From Verrucomicrobiaceae bacterium (GTDB taxonomy: Bacteria > Verrucomicrobiota > Verrucomicrobiia > Verrucomicrobiales > Akkermansiaceae): DNA of 39,079 bases. The position numbers and the translations under genes were made by a program. Within the stretch, counting starts at the first letter, position 1. Each line of letters starts with the position of its first letter. Where the stretch lies: assembly GCA_009937455.1 (NCBI GenBank), contig JAACFN010000001.1:1-39079 (forward strand), read 5' to 3'. A model generated the notes under the pieces. That model had not been told where the DNA came from, did no database searches, and worked only from the letters and a program-made list of their open reading frames with translations. This document shows positions 18,003 to 26,655 of the stretch, piece after piece.

Positions 18003-18596
18003 CTAAAATTCAACTTTTACAGCCTCACGCTCACTCTCTTCAGTCACCTCAAACAAGGTTGCCGTGCCGAAATTAAACATGCCGGCAATAAGGCTAGAGG
18101 GAAACACCTCAGTCTGTGTGTTGTATTGAGTGACCGCATCATTGTATGCCTGCCGAGAGAAGGCTATTTTATTTTCAGTCGATGTCAGCTCTTCACTGAC
18201 CTGCATCATATTAGCATTACTTTTAAGATCAGGGTAAGCCTCAGAAAGAGCAAAAAGACGACCAAGCGCACTGCCAAGGCCACCCTCAGCAGCCATCAAT
18301 GCCCCCATCGAAGACGCGTCCTCTGTATTGGCACTCTGACGAGCAGAGCTGGCCATGTTCCTGGCCTCAATGACACCCTCAAGCGTCTCTTTCTCGTGTT
18401 TCATGAAACTCTTAGCGGTTTCCACGAGGTTAGGAATTAAGTCGTAGCGCCGCTTTAACTGCACATCGATTTGTGCAAACGCATTGCGGTATAGATTACG
18501 GAGCTTAACAAGGCCGTTGTATATACCGATCACCCAGAAGGCGACGACAAGAACAAGACCTGCCAGAACTGCGAGAATAGTAATAGCTGCTGTCAT
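18003..18596 (-). CDS. lemA: LemA family protein
   Basis: Small envelope protein of unknown biochemical role, with one N-terminal membrane helix and a helical bundle. The 197-aa product from ATG 18596 starts MTAAITILAVLAGLVLVV. It contains the hallmark YNGLVKLRNLYRNAFAQIDV and QLKRRYDLIPNLVETAKSFM, then ALGRLFALSEAYPDLKSN and EELTSTENKIAFSRQAYNDA. It is near the usual 185-200 aa. A longer frame exists to 18647 but uses TTG and adds residues before the membrane helix. LemA commonly neighbours M48/HtpX proteases, as here. Confidence 0.95.
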   Translation of the reverse strand: MTAAITILAVLAGLVLVVAFWVIGIYNGLVKLRNLYRNAFAQIDVQLKRRYDLIPNLVETAKSFMKHEKETLEGVIEARNMASSARQSANTEDASSMGALMAAEGGLGSALGRLFALSEAYPDLKSNANMMQVSEELTSTENKIAFSRQAYNDAVTQYNTQTEVFPSSLIAGMFNFGTATLFEVTEESEREAVKVEF

Positions 18597-18736
18597 AATA
18601 GTAGTATGTTTATTGGTTGATAGGACCGATGGCGAAAAGCGCAACAATGCCCTACGAAGCCTATTCTATCGGAGCTCATCTTCTTTGCCATTATAAAAAC
18701 ACCACAGGATTGTAGCTCTCTGGGTCGCGCAAATAG

Positions 18737-21700
18737 CTAAGAATCCTGGCTCTTGAGCTTCTTACCAACCAAGTTTTTTAAATCCTCCAGCATCATATAT
18801 ACAGAGGGCACGAGCAACAGCGTGATAAAGGTCGCAAAAAGGATACCAAAACCAAGGGAAACCGCCATTGGCACCAGAAAGCGCGCCTGCATATCAGTTT
18901 CCACAAGCATCGGCATCAGGCCAGCAAAGGTCGTTAACGAGGTCAGCAAAATAGGGCGGAAACGCGCAGCTCCAGCATTGTGCACTGCATGGATCAGACT
19001 ACCGCCCTCTTTTCGATGGCGGTTCACATATTCCACCAAAACCAGGCTGTCATTAACAACAACCCCCGAAAGGGCTATTATGCCACACAGTGACATAATA
19101 CTGAGGTCCATGCCCATAAGGATGTGTCCTGCCACAGCTCCCACAATACCGAAGGGAATCACGCTCATCACGATGACTGGTTGAATGTATGATTTCAGAG
19201 GGATGGCCATGAGCACATAGATGCCTAAGAGGGCAAAGACAAACTTCACCCCCATCTCCGAAATCGAATCCTTCTGATCTTTCTGCTCACCTAGATAATC
19301 CCATGAAACACCCGGGAATTTAGCAGACAGCCCGGCAAGCACCTCATCAGTGAAGAGGGAAACAACCTCGTTAGCATTCGCCTTTGCTCGGTCAACATCC
19401 GCACTGATCTTAATCGAGCGCTTACGGTCTACTCGGTGAATCGATGCTGGGCCGCGCGCGGGACGAGCATTAGCCACCACAGTGAGAGGAACCTCACCTC
19501 CCTCTATGGTTTTTAACCGAACATCTTCAAGGTTCTGGATCGACTTCCTCTCGTCAGCAGGATAGCGCACCATAACCTTAAGTTCATCTCGTCCACGTTG
19601 AATGCGCTGCACCTCCTCACCATAAAATGACTGCCTGATCTGTAGCGCAATCGATTGTAAACTAAAGCCCATGGCCCTACCTGCAGGTGTAACCTCTTCG
19701 TAAATAAGCTCTCGTTTGCCCCTACGGTTATCCGTTGAGATATCTTTGACCCCCGCGTAACCATTGAGTTGATTAGTGATGTGATCTGCTGCTTTCCTGA
19801 GCATACCAAGATCTCGCCCTGAAATTTCAATATCTATGGCGTTACCACTGGCTCCCGTTTCCTGCCGAAAACTCAACTCAACCACACCGGCAATCAAACC
19901 AATTTCTCGGCGCCACTCGGCAATAAATTCATCTGCCGAAATACTTCGGTCAGCCGCGGGCTTAAGTTCCACAGTCACCTCGCCGAGATTACTACCAATG
20001 GGAATACGGTCTGCACCAAAACCCATCTGAAAGGGCTGCGTGCCAGAAGTTGCCAAAATATGCACGGATACCGGCTTGCCGTTGGAATCTTTATGCCGTG
20101 CGCCCACTCGCTGTGCCGCTTTTTCAATCTTCTCGATTTCCGCCTCTGTCGTCACAAAAGGAACCCCCGTCGGCATCTCAAGTTTTGCGGTAACCACATC
20201 GCCTTCCACCTTGGGCATAAACTCAAATGGGACCCACTTCCCCATTACCAGCCCAAAGACAGCCATTAAAAGCGCCGCAAAAACTGCCCATACCGAATAA
20301 CGATGGCGCAGACAACTCATCAGAGCTGGTTTATAGATGCTCTGCACAAATGTCTCCAAACCACCGGCAACCCTGCGCTGAATACGAAAGATGACATTGA
20401 CCTTGTCTCCCTCTACATGGGGCTTGAGCAAGGCGAGGTGCGCCGGCAAAACAAGCTTCGATTGAAGCAGCGAGAACATCAGCACAGGGATTACCACTAA
20501 AGGAATATTGGGCCATATTTTACCACTGACACCGCTGATACCCAGCATGGGAGTAAAGGCTGCCATCGTCGTCAATACCCCAAAAATGACAACGGTGCCC
20601 ACTTCATGGGTTCCTTTCCAACTTGCTTCACGAGGGTGTTCACCGCCCTGAATGCGCCGATACACGTTTTCCCCGACAATGATGGCGTCATCAACGACGA
20701 TACCCAGCACAAGGATAAACGCGAACAGCGATATCATATTGATCGACACACCCAATTCCGGCATCAGCCAAATTCCGCCGGCAAAAGAAACGGGAATTCC
20801 AAGTGCTACAAGAAATGCCAAGCTCGGCCTTAAGAACAAGGCCAGCACCAGAAAAACAAAGAGCAAACCCGTAGCTCCATTACGAATCAAGAGACTCAAA
20901 CGCCCCTTAAGAAGTTCACTGCTATCATTCCATAGCTCCAACTCGACCCCCTCTGGCAATTGCCCTGGAGCCACATTGCCAATGTAGTCCTTAACTGCCT
21001 CTGATATCAGCAGGGCATTCTGTTCACCTGTGCGGTAAACATTCACCAATACTGTAGCTCTACCGTCAAAATGAGAGCTAATATCGACATCCTCAAAACC
21101 ATCTATAATCGTTGCGATCTCACGAAGCAAAAGGATTGATCCGTCAGGTTTCGTCGATACCACAATATCTTCAAATTCCTTGGAGGTATAACGCTTACCC
21201 TTTGCCCGGATAACGACTTCACCTGCCTCCGTGCGTATCGAGCCACTGGGCAGGTCAAGTGAAGTTCTTCGCACCGCATCAGCCACTTGCTGCAAGCTGA
21301 TCTGATGACTACGAAGTATCTCTTCAGATACCTCAATAGAAATCTCGTATGGCCTCACTCCAGTTAAGCTAGCTTTGGTAATCTTTGGCTCACCACGCAG
21401 CATGCGGTTTATCTTCGCCCCCATGCCAACGGGCTGCGGAGCCTTATAATCTAACAAACCATCACGCACGATCTCTCCTAGTTCGCGCATTGTTTTCTCA
21501 TCGGCATCAGCTGAGACAGCAATGCTCATCACTTGCATATCCAACCTCGCCTCTTCCAAGATTGGCTTTTCCGAATTTTCAGGAAAATTACTGATCGCAT
21601 CTACTTTGGACTTCAGGTCCCCCATCACATCGCGCACTTCGTAACCCGTCTCCACCTCCACAGTCACCGCACCCATTGATTCCGTCGCGGTGGAGGTCAC

Positions 21701-21940
21701 CCGTTTCACCCCGTCAACATCGGCGATGGCGTCCTCCAGTGGCAGTAAAATGCCATCTTCAACTTCCTCAGGTGTTGCATTGGGAAACGGCACCTGCACG
21801 AGCACGGCATCCAGTGAAATATTGGGAAACACCTCCTTCTTGAGCTTAAACCAAGTCGTAATGCCCGCCAGCATGACCAACAGCATTAAGAAGTTGGCAG
21901 CAACGTGGTTTCTACTGAACCATTGGATGGCTTTTTGCAT
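18737..21940 (-). CDS. RND-family efflux transporter, inner-membrane pump (AcrB/HAE1-like)
   Basis: Proton-driven inner-membrane pump of a tripartite efflux system. At 1067 aa it has the duplicated RND architecture: helix 1 (residues 13-29), a large periplasmic loop, a bundle of membrane helices, a second loop and a second bundle. The proton-relay motif in TM4 reads FILVLGIVVDDAIIVGENVY, with the conserved Asp pair. The second bundle has IIALSGVVVNDSLVLVEYVN and PILLTSLTTFAGLMPML. The closest general type is the HAE1/'efflux RND transporter permease' group rather than the heavy-metal CzcA group, since the CzcA TM4 signature is absent. The substrate cannot be told from sequence. It is the last gene of the tetR-OMF-MFP-RND operon. 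Confidence 0.95.
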   Translation of the reverse strand: MQKAIQWFSRNHVAANFLMLLVMLAGITTWFKLKKEVFPNISLDAVLVQVPFPNATPEEVEDGILLPLEDAIADVDGVKRVTSTATESMGAVTVEVETGYEVRDVMGDLKSKVDAISNFPENSEKPILEEARLDMQVMSIAVSADADEKTMRELGEIVRDGLLDYKAPQPVGMGAKINRMLRGEPKITKASLTGVRPYEISIEVSEEILRSHQISLQQVADAVRRTSLDLPSGSIRTEAGEVVIRAKGKRYTSKEFEDIVVSTKPDGSILLLREIATIIDGFEDVDISSHFDGRATVLVNVYRTGEQNALLISEAVKDYIGNVAPGQLPEGVELELWNDSSELLKGRLSLLIRNGATGLLFVFLVLALFLRPSLAFLVALGIPVSFAGGIWLMPELGVSINMISLFAFILVLGIVVDDAIIVGENVYRRIQGGEHPREASWKGTHEVGTVVIFGVLTTMAAFTPMLGISGVSGKIWPNIPLVVIPVLMFSLLQSKLVLPAHLALLKPHVEGDKVNVIFRIQRRVAGGLETFVQSIYKPALMSCLRHRYSVWAVFAALLMAVFGLVMGKWVPFEFMPKVEGDVVTAKLEMPTGVPFVTTEAEIEKIEKAAQRVGARHKDSNGKPVSVHILATSGTQPFQMGFGADRIPIGSNLGEVTVELKPAADRSISADEFIAEWRREIGLIAGVVELSFRQETGASGNAIDIEISGRDLGMLRKAADHITNQLNGYAGVKDISTDNRRGKRELIYEEVTPAGRAMGFSLQSIALQIRQSFYGEEVQRIQRGRDELKVMVRYPADERKSIQNLEDVRLKTIEGGEVPLTVVANARPARGPASIHRVDRKRSIKISADVDRAKANANEVVSLFTDEVLAGLSAKFPGVSWDYLGEQKDQKDSISEMGVKFVFALLGIYVLMAIPLKSYIQPVIVMSVIPFGIVGAVAGHILMGMDLSIMSLCGIIALSGVVVNDSLVLVEYVNRHRKEGGSLIHAVHNAGAARFRPILLTSLTTFAGLMPMLVETDMQARFLVPMAVSLGFGILFATFITLLLVPSVYMMLEDLKNLVGKKLKSQDS

Positions 21941-21964
21941 ATCTCTAATTAAAAGTATTCTTTA

Positions 21965-23164
21965 TTACTTGTCGCCCTCAGCTTGTTCTTGAACCGAAAG
22001 CTTCATGCCAGAAACCGGTGTCTCCATAGGGCTGACAATAACCTTAGCTCCATCACTCAGGCCTGCAGAAACAAGCACGCTTTTCTCAAGTGTGCGGGCT
22101 AGCGTCACTGGGGTGAGCTCCAATTCATTGGCCGCATTGACCGTGAGTAGTGTGTTGTCGGGTCTCAATGCACTGCGAGGAACCTTAATCACACCCTCCA
22201 TGACTCCTCCCTGTATTTCAGCTTGCACAAAAAGGCCCAGTGGCGGCAGGCGATACGGGCTGGCTTCAGATTGCGGCTTTATCCCTACCACTAAGTACAT
22301 CGTCATGGTCTGCTGATCGACCACCCCCTCGTTGCGCACAATGGAACCATGCCATTGCCTATCGACACCACCTAAGAAGGCGTTAACGATTACCTTAGAC
22401 CCGATAATTTTGTCTTTATCCAGATATCCTAATTCTTCCAGAGTCACCGGCACACGCGCCTCAAATGCATTGGCCGAATATAGGTCTGCCAAGCGGGCTC
22501 CGATCATAATATAAGAACCTAGATCGGTATAGGTCGCTTCAACTCGGCAATCATAAGGGGCCCGTAGTTTGGTTCTCTCCAGGTCACGCTTCGCCTTACC
22601 CACAGCTGCGGTGGCGGCAGTGATATGAGCTTGGGCACTCTCAATTTGAGGCTTGCGCAGCACCAAATCAGAGGCTTCCCCTCTTCCTAGCTTTCCCCAA
22701 TCACGCCCCGCCTGATCAGCTCGAGCTTGCTCTTGGGCGAGTAATAGCCTGGCCTCCGCCAGAGAAGATTCTGCTGCAGCCAGTGCGGAAACATAATCTG
22801 CATCGTCTATTTCTAACATGATTTCATCATGGGAAAACTGACCGCCCACCTCAAACTTCGGAGAGACCATTACCACTCGCCCCATCACTTCTGAGGCCGC
22901 CTGAGTTCTCCTTACCGACTCAACTCGACCTTGAGTGCTAATGACCAATTGCTCGGTATCTACCTGAACGCCCATCACATTAACCACAGGGATTAATCGC
23001 GGTGGCAACTCCTTGTCCGCCTCCGGCCCATTATCCTTGAGGTATTTCATCACGACAACGCCAACGAGCAATACGATGATAAGGGCAACAATCTTGGATC
23101 GGTGCACCCACCTGCCCGAAGTCGTCGAGTGGTCTGCTTGAGAATATTTTACTTCTTCGCTCAT
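21965..23164 (-). CDS. Efflux RND transporter periplasmic adaptor (membrane fusion protein)
   Basis: Links the inner-membrane pump to the outer-membrane channel. The 399-aa protein has one N-terminal membrane anchor (IVALIIVLLVGVVVMKYL). Next is the split lipoyl domain (STQGRVESVRRTQAASEVMG, then FEVGGQFSHDEIMLEIDDAD). It continues with an alpha-hairpin coiled coil rich in Ala/Gln/Arg (about residues 115-195) and the lipoyl return KLRAPYDCRVEATYTDLGSY. The beta-barrel and membrane-proximal domains follow. There is no lipobox, so it is anchored by the helix. It lies 13 bases after the OMF gene and 24 bases before the RND pump, all on the same strand. Confidence 0.94.
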   Translation of the reverse strand: MSEEVKYSQADHSTTSGRWVHRSKIVALIIVLLVGVVVMKYLKDNGPEADKELPPRLIPVVNVMGVQVDTEQLVISTQGRVESVRRTQAASEVMGRVVMVSPKFEVGGQFSHDEIMLEIDDADYVSALAAAESSLAEARLLLAQEQARADQAGRDWGKLGRGEASDLVLRKPQIESAQAHITAATAAVGKAKRDLERTKLRAPYDCRVEATYTDLGSYIMIGARLADLYSANAFEARVPVTLEELGYLDKDKIIGSKVIVNAFLGGVDRQWHGSIVRNEGVVDQQTMTMYLVVGIKPQSEASPYRLPPLGLFVQAEIQGGVMEGVIKVPRSALRPDNTLLTVNAANELELTPVTLARTLEKSVLVSAGLSDGAKVIVSPMETPVSGMKLSVQEQAEGDK

Positions 23165-23177
23165 AAATTATTTTTCA

Positions 23178-24578
23178 TTACTTTTTCAATTCAAACCCAC
23201 CCCCAAGAGCAAGGTGAAGGTCTACGCGATTAATCAATCGCAGCCTTCTCAAAGTCGTATGTTGTGACTCAAGCTGTATCTTGCTCGTCTGCGCAGCAAA
23301 CAAGGTAAGCACATCTCCATTGCCATCTCGATAGTCATCCTCCGCAGCCTTCGCCGCATCCCGTGCTAGATCGCGGGCATTCTGAATTTCTTGTTCGCGC
23401 CGGCGCAACCATCCTTCGTTTGACAATGCCTGCTCCACTTCACCAAAAGCGTTAAGCACGGTTTTATGAAGGACGGCAAGAGCCTCACGTTGACTCGATT
23501 TGCGAATACGAATCTCACCACGCACACGGCCGCCGGTGAGAATCGGCTGTAATAAATTAGCACCAACAGACCAGACCCCAAAATCACTATTGATAATATC
23601 ACCCAATGACTCCGTTGTCGTTCCTGTCTTACCTGTGATTTTAAAACTGGGGAAAATAGCTAACTTTGCCTCTTTGATGCGCTTTGCCGTGGCTGCGTAG
23701 CGCCGCTCAGCAGCTACAATATCGGGCCTGCGCAGTAAAAGTTCTGAAGGTAATCCAGCCGGAGGCGATGATGCTATATGCGGCAGGCTCGCTCGGCCAT
23801 ACATTTTGGCTGCAGGATATCTTCCCGCCAGTAATTCTAGCTGTCGACGAGCCGTCTCTTGATTACCTCGTTTTGCTGACAATTCGGCCTTTGCGCTAGC
23901 CACATCAGACTGAGACAGCCTCAGCTGAGATGCTGAGCCTCCCTCAGCACGCATATCCCTCTGGTATCGACCTCTGACCGCTTCCTCTGTTTGCTCTCTT
24001 AAACTTAATGCCTGCTGAGCGAGTGATACTTGTTGGTTAGCTTCAGCCAAGGCAAACCAAGCCTTACAAACCTGAGCCGCCAGCGATGCCCGCGCCGCAC
24101 GGTAGTCCTGCCCACCCGCCTGCCAGCTCGCAAGCGCCGCAGATTTCCCAGCACGAGCACGACCCCATATGTCTGGTTCCCAATCAACCTTTAGGTCCAC
24201 GCCATAGCTTTCTGATATAATTGAACCACCAAAAGGAAACCCGATAAATCTTGTCTTCCGACGATCCGCGTCTGAGCTCAATGCCATTTGAGGCCTAGCT
24301 AGCGCTCCTTCCACGCGCGCAGCCTCCAGCGCCCTTTCAAGCCGCTCAGCGGCAATACTCATCTCATAATTCGCCCCCAAGGCCTCATCTACAATTGCCG
24401 TGAGATCGCTATCGCCAAATCGTTGCACCCAATTGACATCGACCCCAGACTTCGCCTGCTTGCTTGCAGACCAACTAGCGGGCACGGATTGGGTCAGCTC
24501 CGTCAACATCGACTCAGGTGCTTTAGCAACACAGCCCAACAAAAAAACAGCACTCCCTAGTAAAAAAACAGGCCTCAT
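23178..24578 (-). CDS. Outer-membrane efflux lipoprotein (TolC/NodT family)
   Basis: Trimeric outer-membrane exit duct of the tripartite pump. The 466-aa protein begins with a lipoprotein signal, FLLGSAVFLLGCVAKAPES, with the lipobox LLGC, so it is probably lipidated. The NodT-type OEP repeats follow: DWEPDIWGRARAGKSAAL in the first half and LLRRPDIVAAERRYAATAKR in the second. The ILTGGRVRGEIRIRKSSQRE segment opens the last helical hairpin. The start codon overlaps the tetR stop by four bases (24575-24578), so the two are translationally coupled. Confidence 0.94.
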   Translation of the reverse strand: MRPVFLLGSAVFLLGCVAKAPESMLTELTQSVPASWSASKQAKSGVDVNWVQRFGDSDLTAIVDEALGANYEMSIAAERLERALEAARVEGALARPQMALSSDADRRKTRFIGFPFGGSIISESYGVDLKVDWEPDIWGRARAGKSAALASWQAGGQDYRAARASLAAQVCKAWFALAEANQQVSLAQQALSLREQTEEAVRGRYQRDMRAEGGSASQLRLSQSDVASAKAELSAKRGNQETARRQLELLAGRYPAAKMYGRASLPHIASSPPAGLPSELLLRRPDIVAAERRYAATAKRIKEAKLAIFPSFKITGKTGTTTESLGDIINSDFGVWSVGANLLQPILTGGRVRGEIRIRKSSQREALAVLHKTVLNAFGEVEQALSNEGWLRRREQEIQNARDLARDAAKAAEDDYRDGNGDVLTLFAAQTSKIQLESQHTTLRRLRLINRVDLHLALGGGFELKK

Positions 24579-25219
24579 TTTTGGGCTCCCTTCTCGGCTA
24601 AGAAGCCTGCCTCACAAAAACCAATCATCTCTTGGAACTGATCCTCTGCATCTGGATCTCCGCAGGCACCATCGGTCAAACTATACAACAGCTCGCCATG
24701 CAGCAGAGTCTGAGCCATCACCCCGAAGGTGAAATGAAGCCGCCAGAGGACAAGCTCCGTCGTTAAGTTTGGAGCCGCAGTAAGCAGAGCCTTAGTAAAG
24801 GTCTCGGCTACTCTTTTCATACCGGGAACCATATCCTCCGGCAATCCTCCCTGAGGGTCCATCACACATCGTCCCATCAACTTAAAAAATAATTTCTCAC
24901 TCATCTCACTCCCCTTAACCACCGTAAGAAACGGCCTCATGAAGGCCTCAAGAATTTCTCTCACTGTGGCAACTCGCCCCTCACCCGTTAGCTCTTCTAG
25001 CATCTTTAAACGCTCTTCATTGACAGGGTCAATGTAACGGCACTGGATCGCCTCGAATAACTTTTCCTTACTGCCAAAATGATAGTTAACCGCGGCTACA
25101 TTGACCTGCGCATCGTTGGTGATATCTCGAAGAGAGACTGATTCAAAGCCATTCTCAGCAACAAGTCGCTCAGTCGCCTCTAAAATCAATGACTTTGTTG
25201 TTTTCTTCTCGGCAATCAT
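24575..25219 (-). CDS. TetR-family transcriptional repressor, probable regulator of the efflux operon
   Basis: The 214-aa regulator has an N-terminal HTH domain: ILEATERLVAENGFESVSLR, then DITNDAQVNVAAVNYHFGSK as recognition helix and hinge, then EKLFEAI. The C-terminal ligand-binding helices belong to the AefR/CerR-like group (LWRLHFTFGVMAQTL). It is the first gene of the operon and overlaps the OMF gene by ATGA, the classic autoregulated arrangement. A cluster of TCAAG inverted repeats lies 27-67 bases upstream of its start. The inducer is unknown. AGGGAG about 14 bases before the ATG is a poorly spaced ribosome-binding candidate. Confidence 0.94.
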   Translation of the reverse strand: MIAEKKTTKSLILEATERLVAENGFESVSLRDITNDAQVNVAAVNYHFGSKEKLFEAIQCRYIDPVNEERLKMLEELTGEGRVATVREILEAFMRPFLTVVKGSEMSEKLFFKLMGRCVMDPQGGLPEDMVPGMKRVAETFTKALLTAAPNLTTELVLWRLHFTFGVMAQTLLHGELLYSLTDGACGDPDAEDQFQEMIGFCEAGFLAEKGAQK

Positions 25220-25245
25220 CTTTTGCTAATCATCTCCCTGTAATA

Positions 25246-25286
25246 ATTCAAGCACATGATTAAAGCACTTGCTTGAATAAATCAAG
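25246..25286. promoter_or_regulatory. Candidate TetR operator cluster
   Basis: ATTCAAGCA (25246-25254) and TGCTTGAAT (25270-25278) form a perfect 9-bp inverted repeat with a 15-base spacer. The second arm overlaps CTTGA-ATAAA-TCAAG (25272-25286), another perfect inverted repeat. The cluster lies 27-67 bases upstream of tetR and overlaps a possible minus-strand -35 (TTGATT), fitting an autorepressor site. Binding is inferred. Confidence 0.55.
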
Positions 25287-25415
25287 ACCTTTTCTTTTTT
25301 GTCATGCATTCAGGCTTACTCGCAATTCCATTCAAAAGCCTCAGCAGCTAATATTTTCTCACAATTCTCCCACTGGTTCTTGCCAGTAGCACCTCTGACA
25401 GTCTAGCTTGCAGCC

Positions 25416-26222
25416 ATGAAGATAGGTTTAATTGGATGCGGCAGGATGGGCAGCGCACTCATTGGAGGCATTGCAAAGTCTGACATCACGACCCCTGAGG
25501 ACATTTCCGTCTATGATCTCAATGCAGATTTTGTTGCCGCATTAGTGCAGAACAGCGGAGTCTCAGCTGCGAGTAACAATCTCGATCTCACCCACACGTC
25601 TCAGACTATTCTGCTTGCCGTCAAACCACAATATATCGGCGAGGTTCTTAAGGAAATTGCACCAGCCCTCACAAAAGACCACCTACTGATCTCCATTGCC
25701 GCTGGTGTCACACTAGAAAAAATGGAGGTCGCCTGCCCCGCTGGAACACGTATCATCAGAGCGATGCCTAATACACCCGCGCTGATCGGCTTGGGCGCTA
25801 CCGGAATCGCACCCGGCAGTCACGCCACCGAACAAGATCTCAAAGTAGCCCGAGAGCTTCTCGAATCGGTAGGCATCGTCAGCGTTACCGAGGAACCCCA
25901 GCTTGACGCTATCACAGGTTTGTCAGGAAGCGGCCCGGCCTATGTCTATACATTCATCGAATCACTCAGCCTACAGGCTCAGGAAGAAGGTCTAGCCCTT
26001 GACGAAGCACTCAAACTCGCTACCCAGACAGTGATCGGCGCGGCACGTATGATCGAGCAAACCGGAATGACACCGCGCCAGCTTGTTGAGCAGGTCACAT
26101 CTCCAGGAGGCACTACTCTCGCTGGCCTTGCCGCCCTCACCGAGCACGGCTTTGAAAAAAGCATTGCAGCAGGAGTTCACGCCGCATCGGAACGATCTCG
26201 AGAAATCGCCAGAGAATCGTGA
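25416..26222 (+). CDS. proC: Pyrroline-5-carboxylate reductase
   Basis: Reduces pyrroline-5-carboxylate to proline with NAD(P)H, the last step of proline synthesis. The 268-aa protein starts with the Rossmann motif IGLIGCGRMGSALIGGI, then AVKPQYIGEVL and RAMPNTPALIGLGATGI. The C-terminal signature is ITGLSGSGPAYVYTFIESL and LVEQVTSPGGTTLAGL. The length and motif order match typical ProC. It is divergent from tetR and stands alone; tatA begins 172 bases later. Confidence 0.97.
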   Translation: MKIGLIGCGRMGSALIGGIAKSDITTPEDISVYDLNADFVAALVQNSGVSAASNNLDLTHTSQTILLAVKPQYIGEVLKEIAPALTKDHLLISIAAGVTLEKMEVACPAGTRIIRAMPNTPALIGLGATGIAPGSHATEQDLKVARELLESVGIVSVTEEPQLDAITGLSGSGPAYVYTFIESLSLQAQEEGLALDEALKLATQTVIGAARMIEQTGMTPRQLVEQVTSPGGTTLAGLAALTEHGFEKSIAAGVHAASERSREIARES

Positions 26223-26394
26223 AGCTTACCCCAGAAGGTTCATGCAATAACACCATCATTACGCCTTTTTACATATTCCATTACCACCGATTCCCGCGTT
26301 TATGCGGATTCACCCCCGATTCCGTTTGCCAAAACAACTCTAGGGTATTAGCTTTAAATCGCTACTCGCACTAACTTCAACCAATAACAAACAC

Positions 26395-26634
26395 ATGGGA
26401 CCTCTCGGATATCCAGAAATGGTGGTCATCTTTTTGATCATCCTCCTTCTCTTCGGCGCTAAAAAACTCCCCCAGCTCGCACGCGGACTGGGCAAGAGCA
26501 TGGGCGAATTTAAAAAAGCCAAAGATGAATTTGAGCATGAAATTACCAAGGCTGAAGACGAAGTCACACACGATGCTGCTCCTAAATCACCAGCGCCCAA
26601 AGACATTGAGCCTCGCGAAGACAAGGACGCCTGA
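26395..26634 (+). CDS. tatA: Sec-independent translocase subunit TatA
   Basis: Pore-forming subunit of the twin-arginine protein export system. The 79-aa protein has a short N-terminal membrane helix (EMVVIFLIILLLFGA), then the hinge and amphipathic helix KKLPQLARGLGKSMGEFKKA, which is diagnostic of TatA/E. A charged Glu/Lys-rich tail follows. tatC is not in the window, so the system's other parts lie elsewhere. A strong terminator hairpin lies about 57 bases after its stop, inside the beginning of the next gene. Confidence 0.93.
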   Translation: MGPLGYPEMVVIFLIILLLFGAKKLPQLARGLGKSMGEFKKAKDEFEHEITKAEDEVTHDAAPKSPAPKDIEPREDKDA

Positions 26635-26655
26635 TTGCAAGCCAAGGCATTCGAA

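Noticed and set aside
18596-18647. N-terminal extension of LemA
   Set aside because: The upstream start is TTG and precedes the membrane helix with residues not typical of the family.
26223-26394. CCGATTCC repeats and a short CCGC/GCGG stem between proC and tatA
   Set aside because: The stem is four base pairs and lacks a T run; the repeats are imperfect and short.
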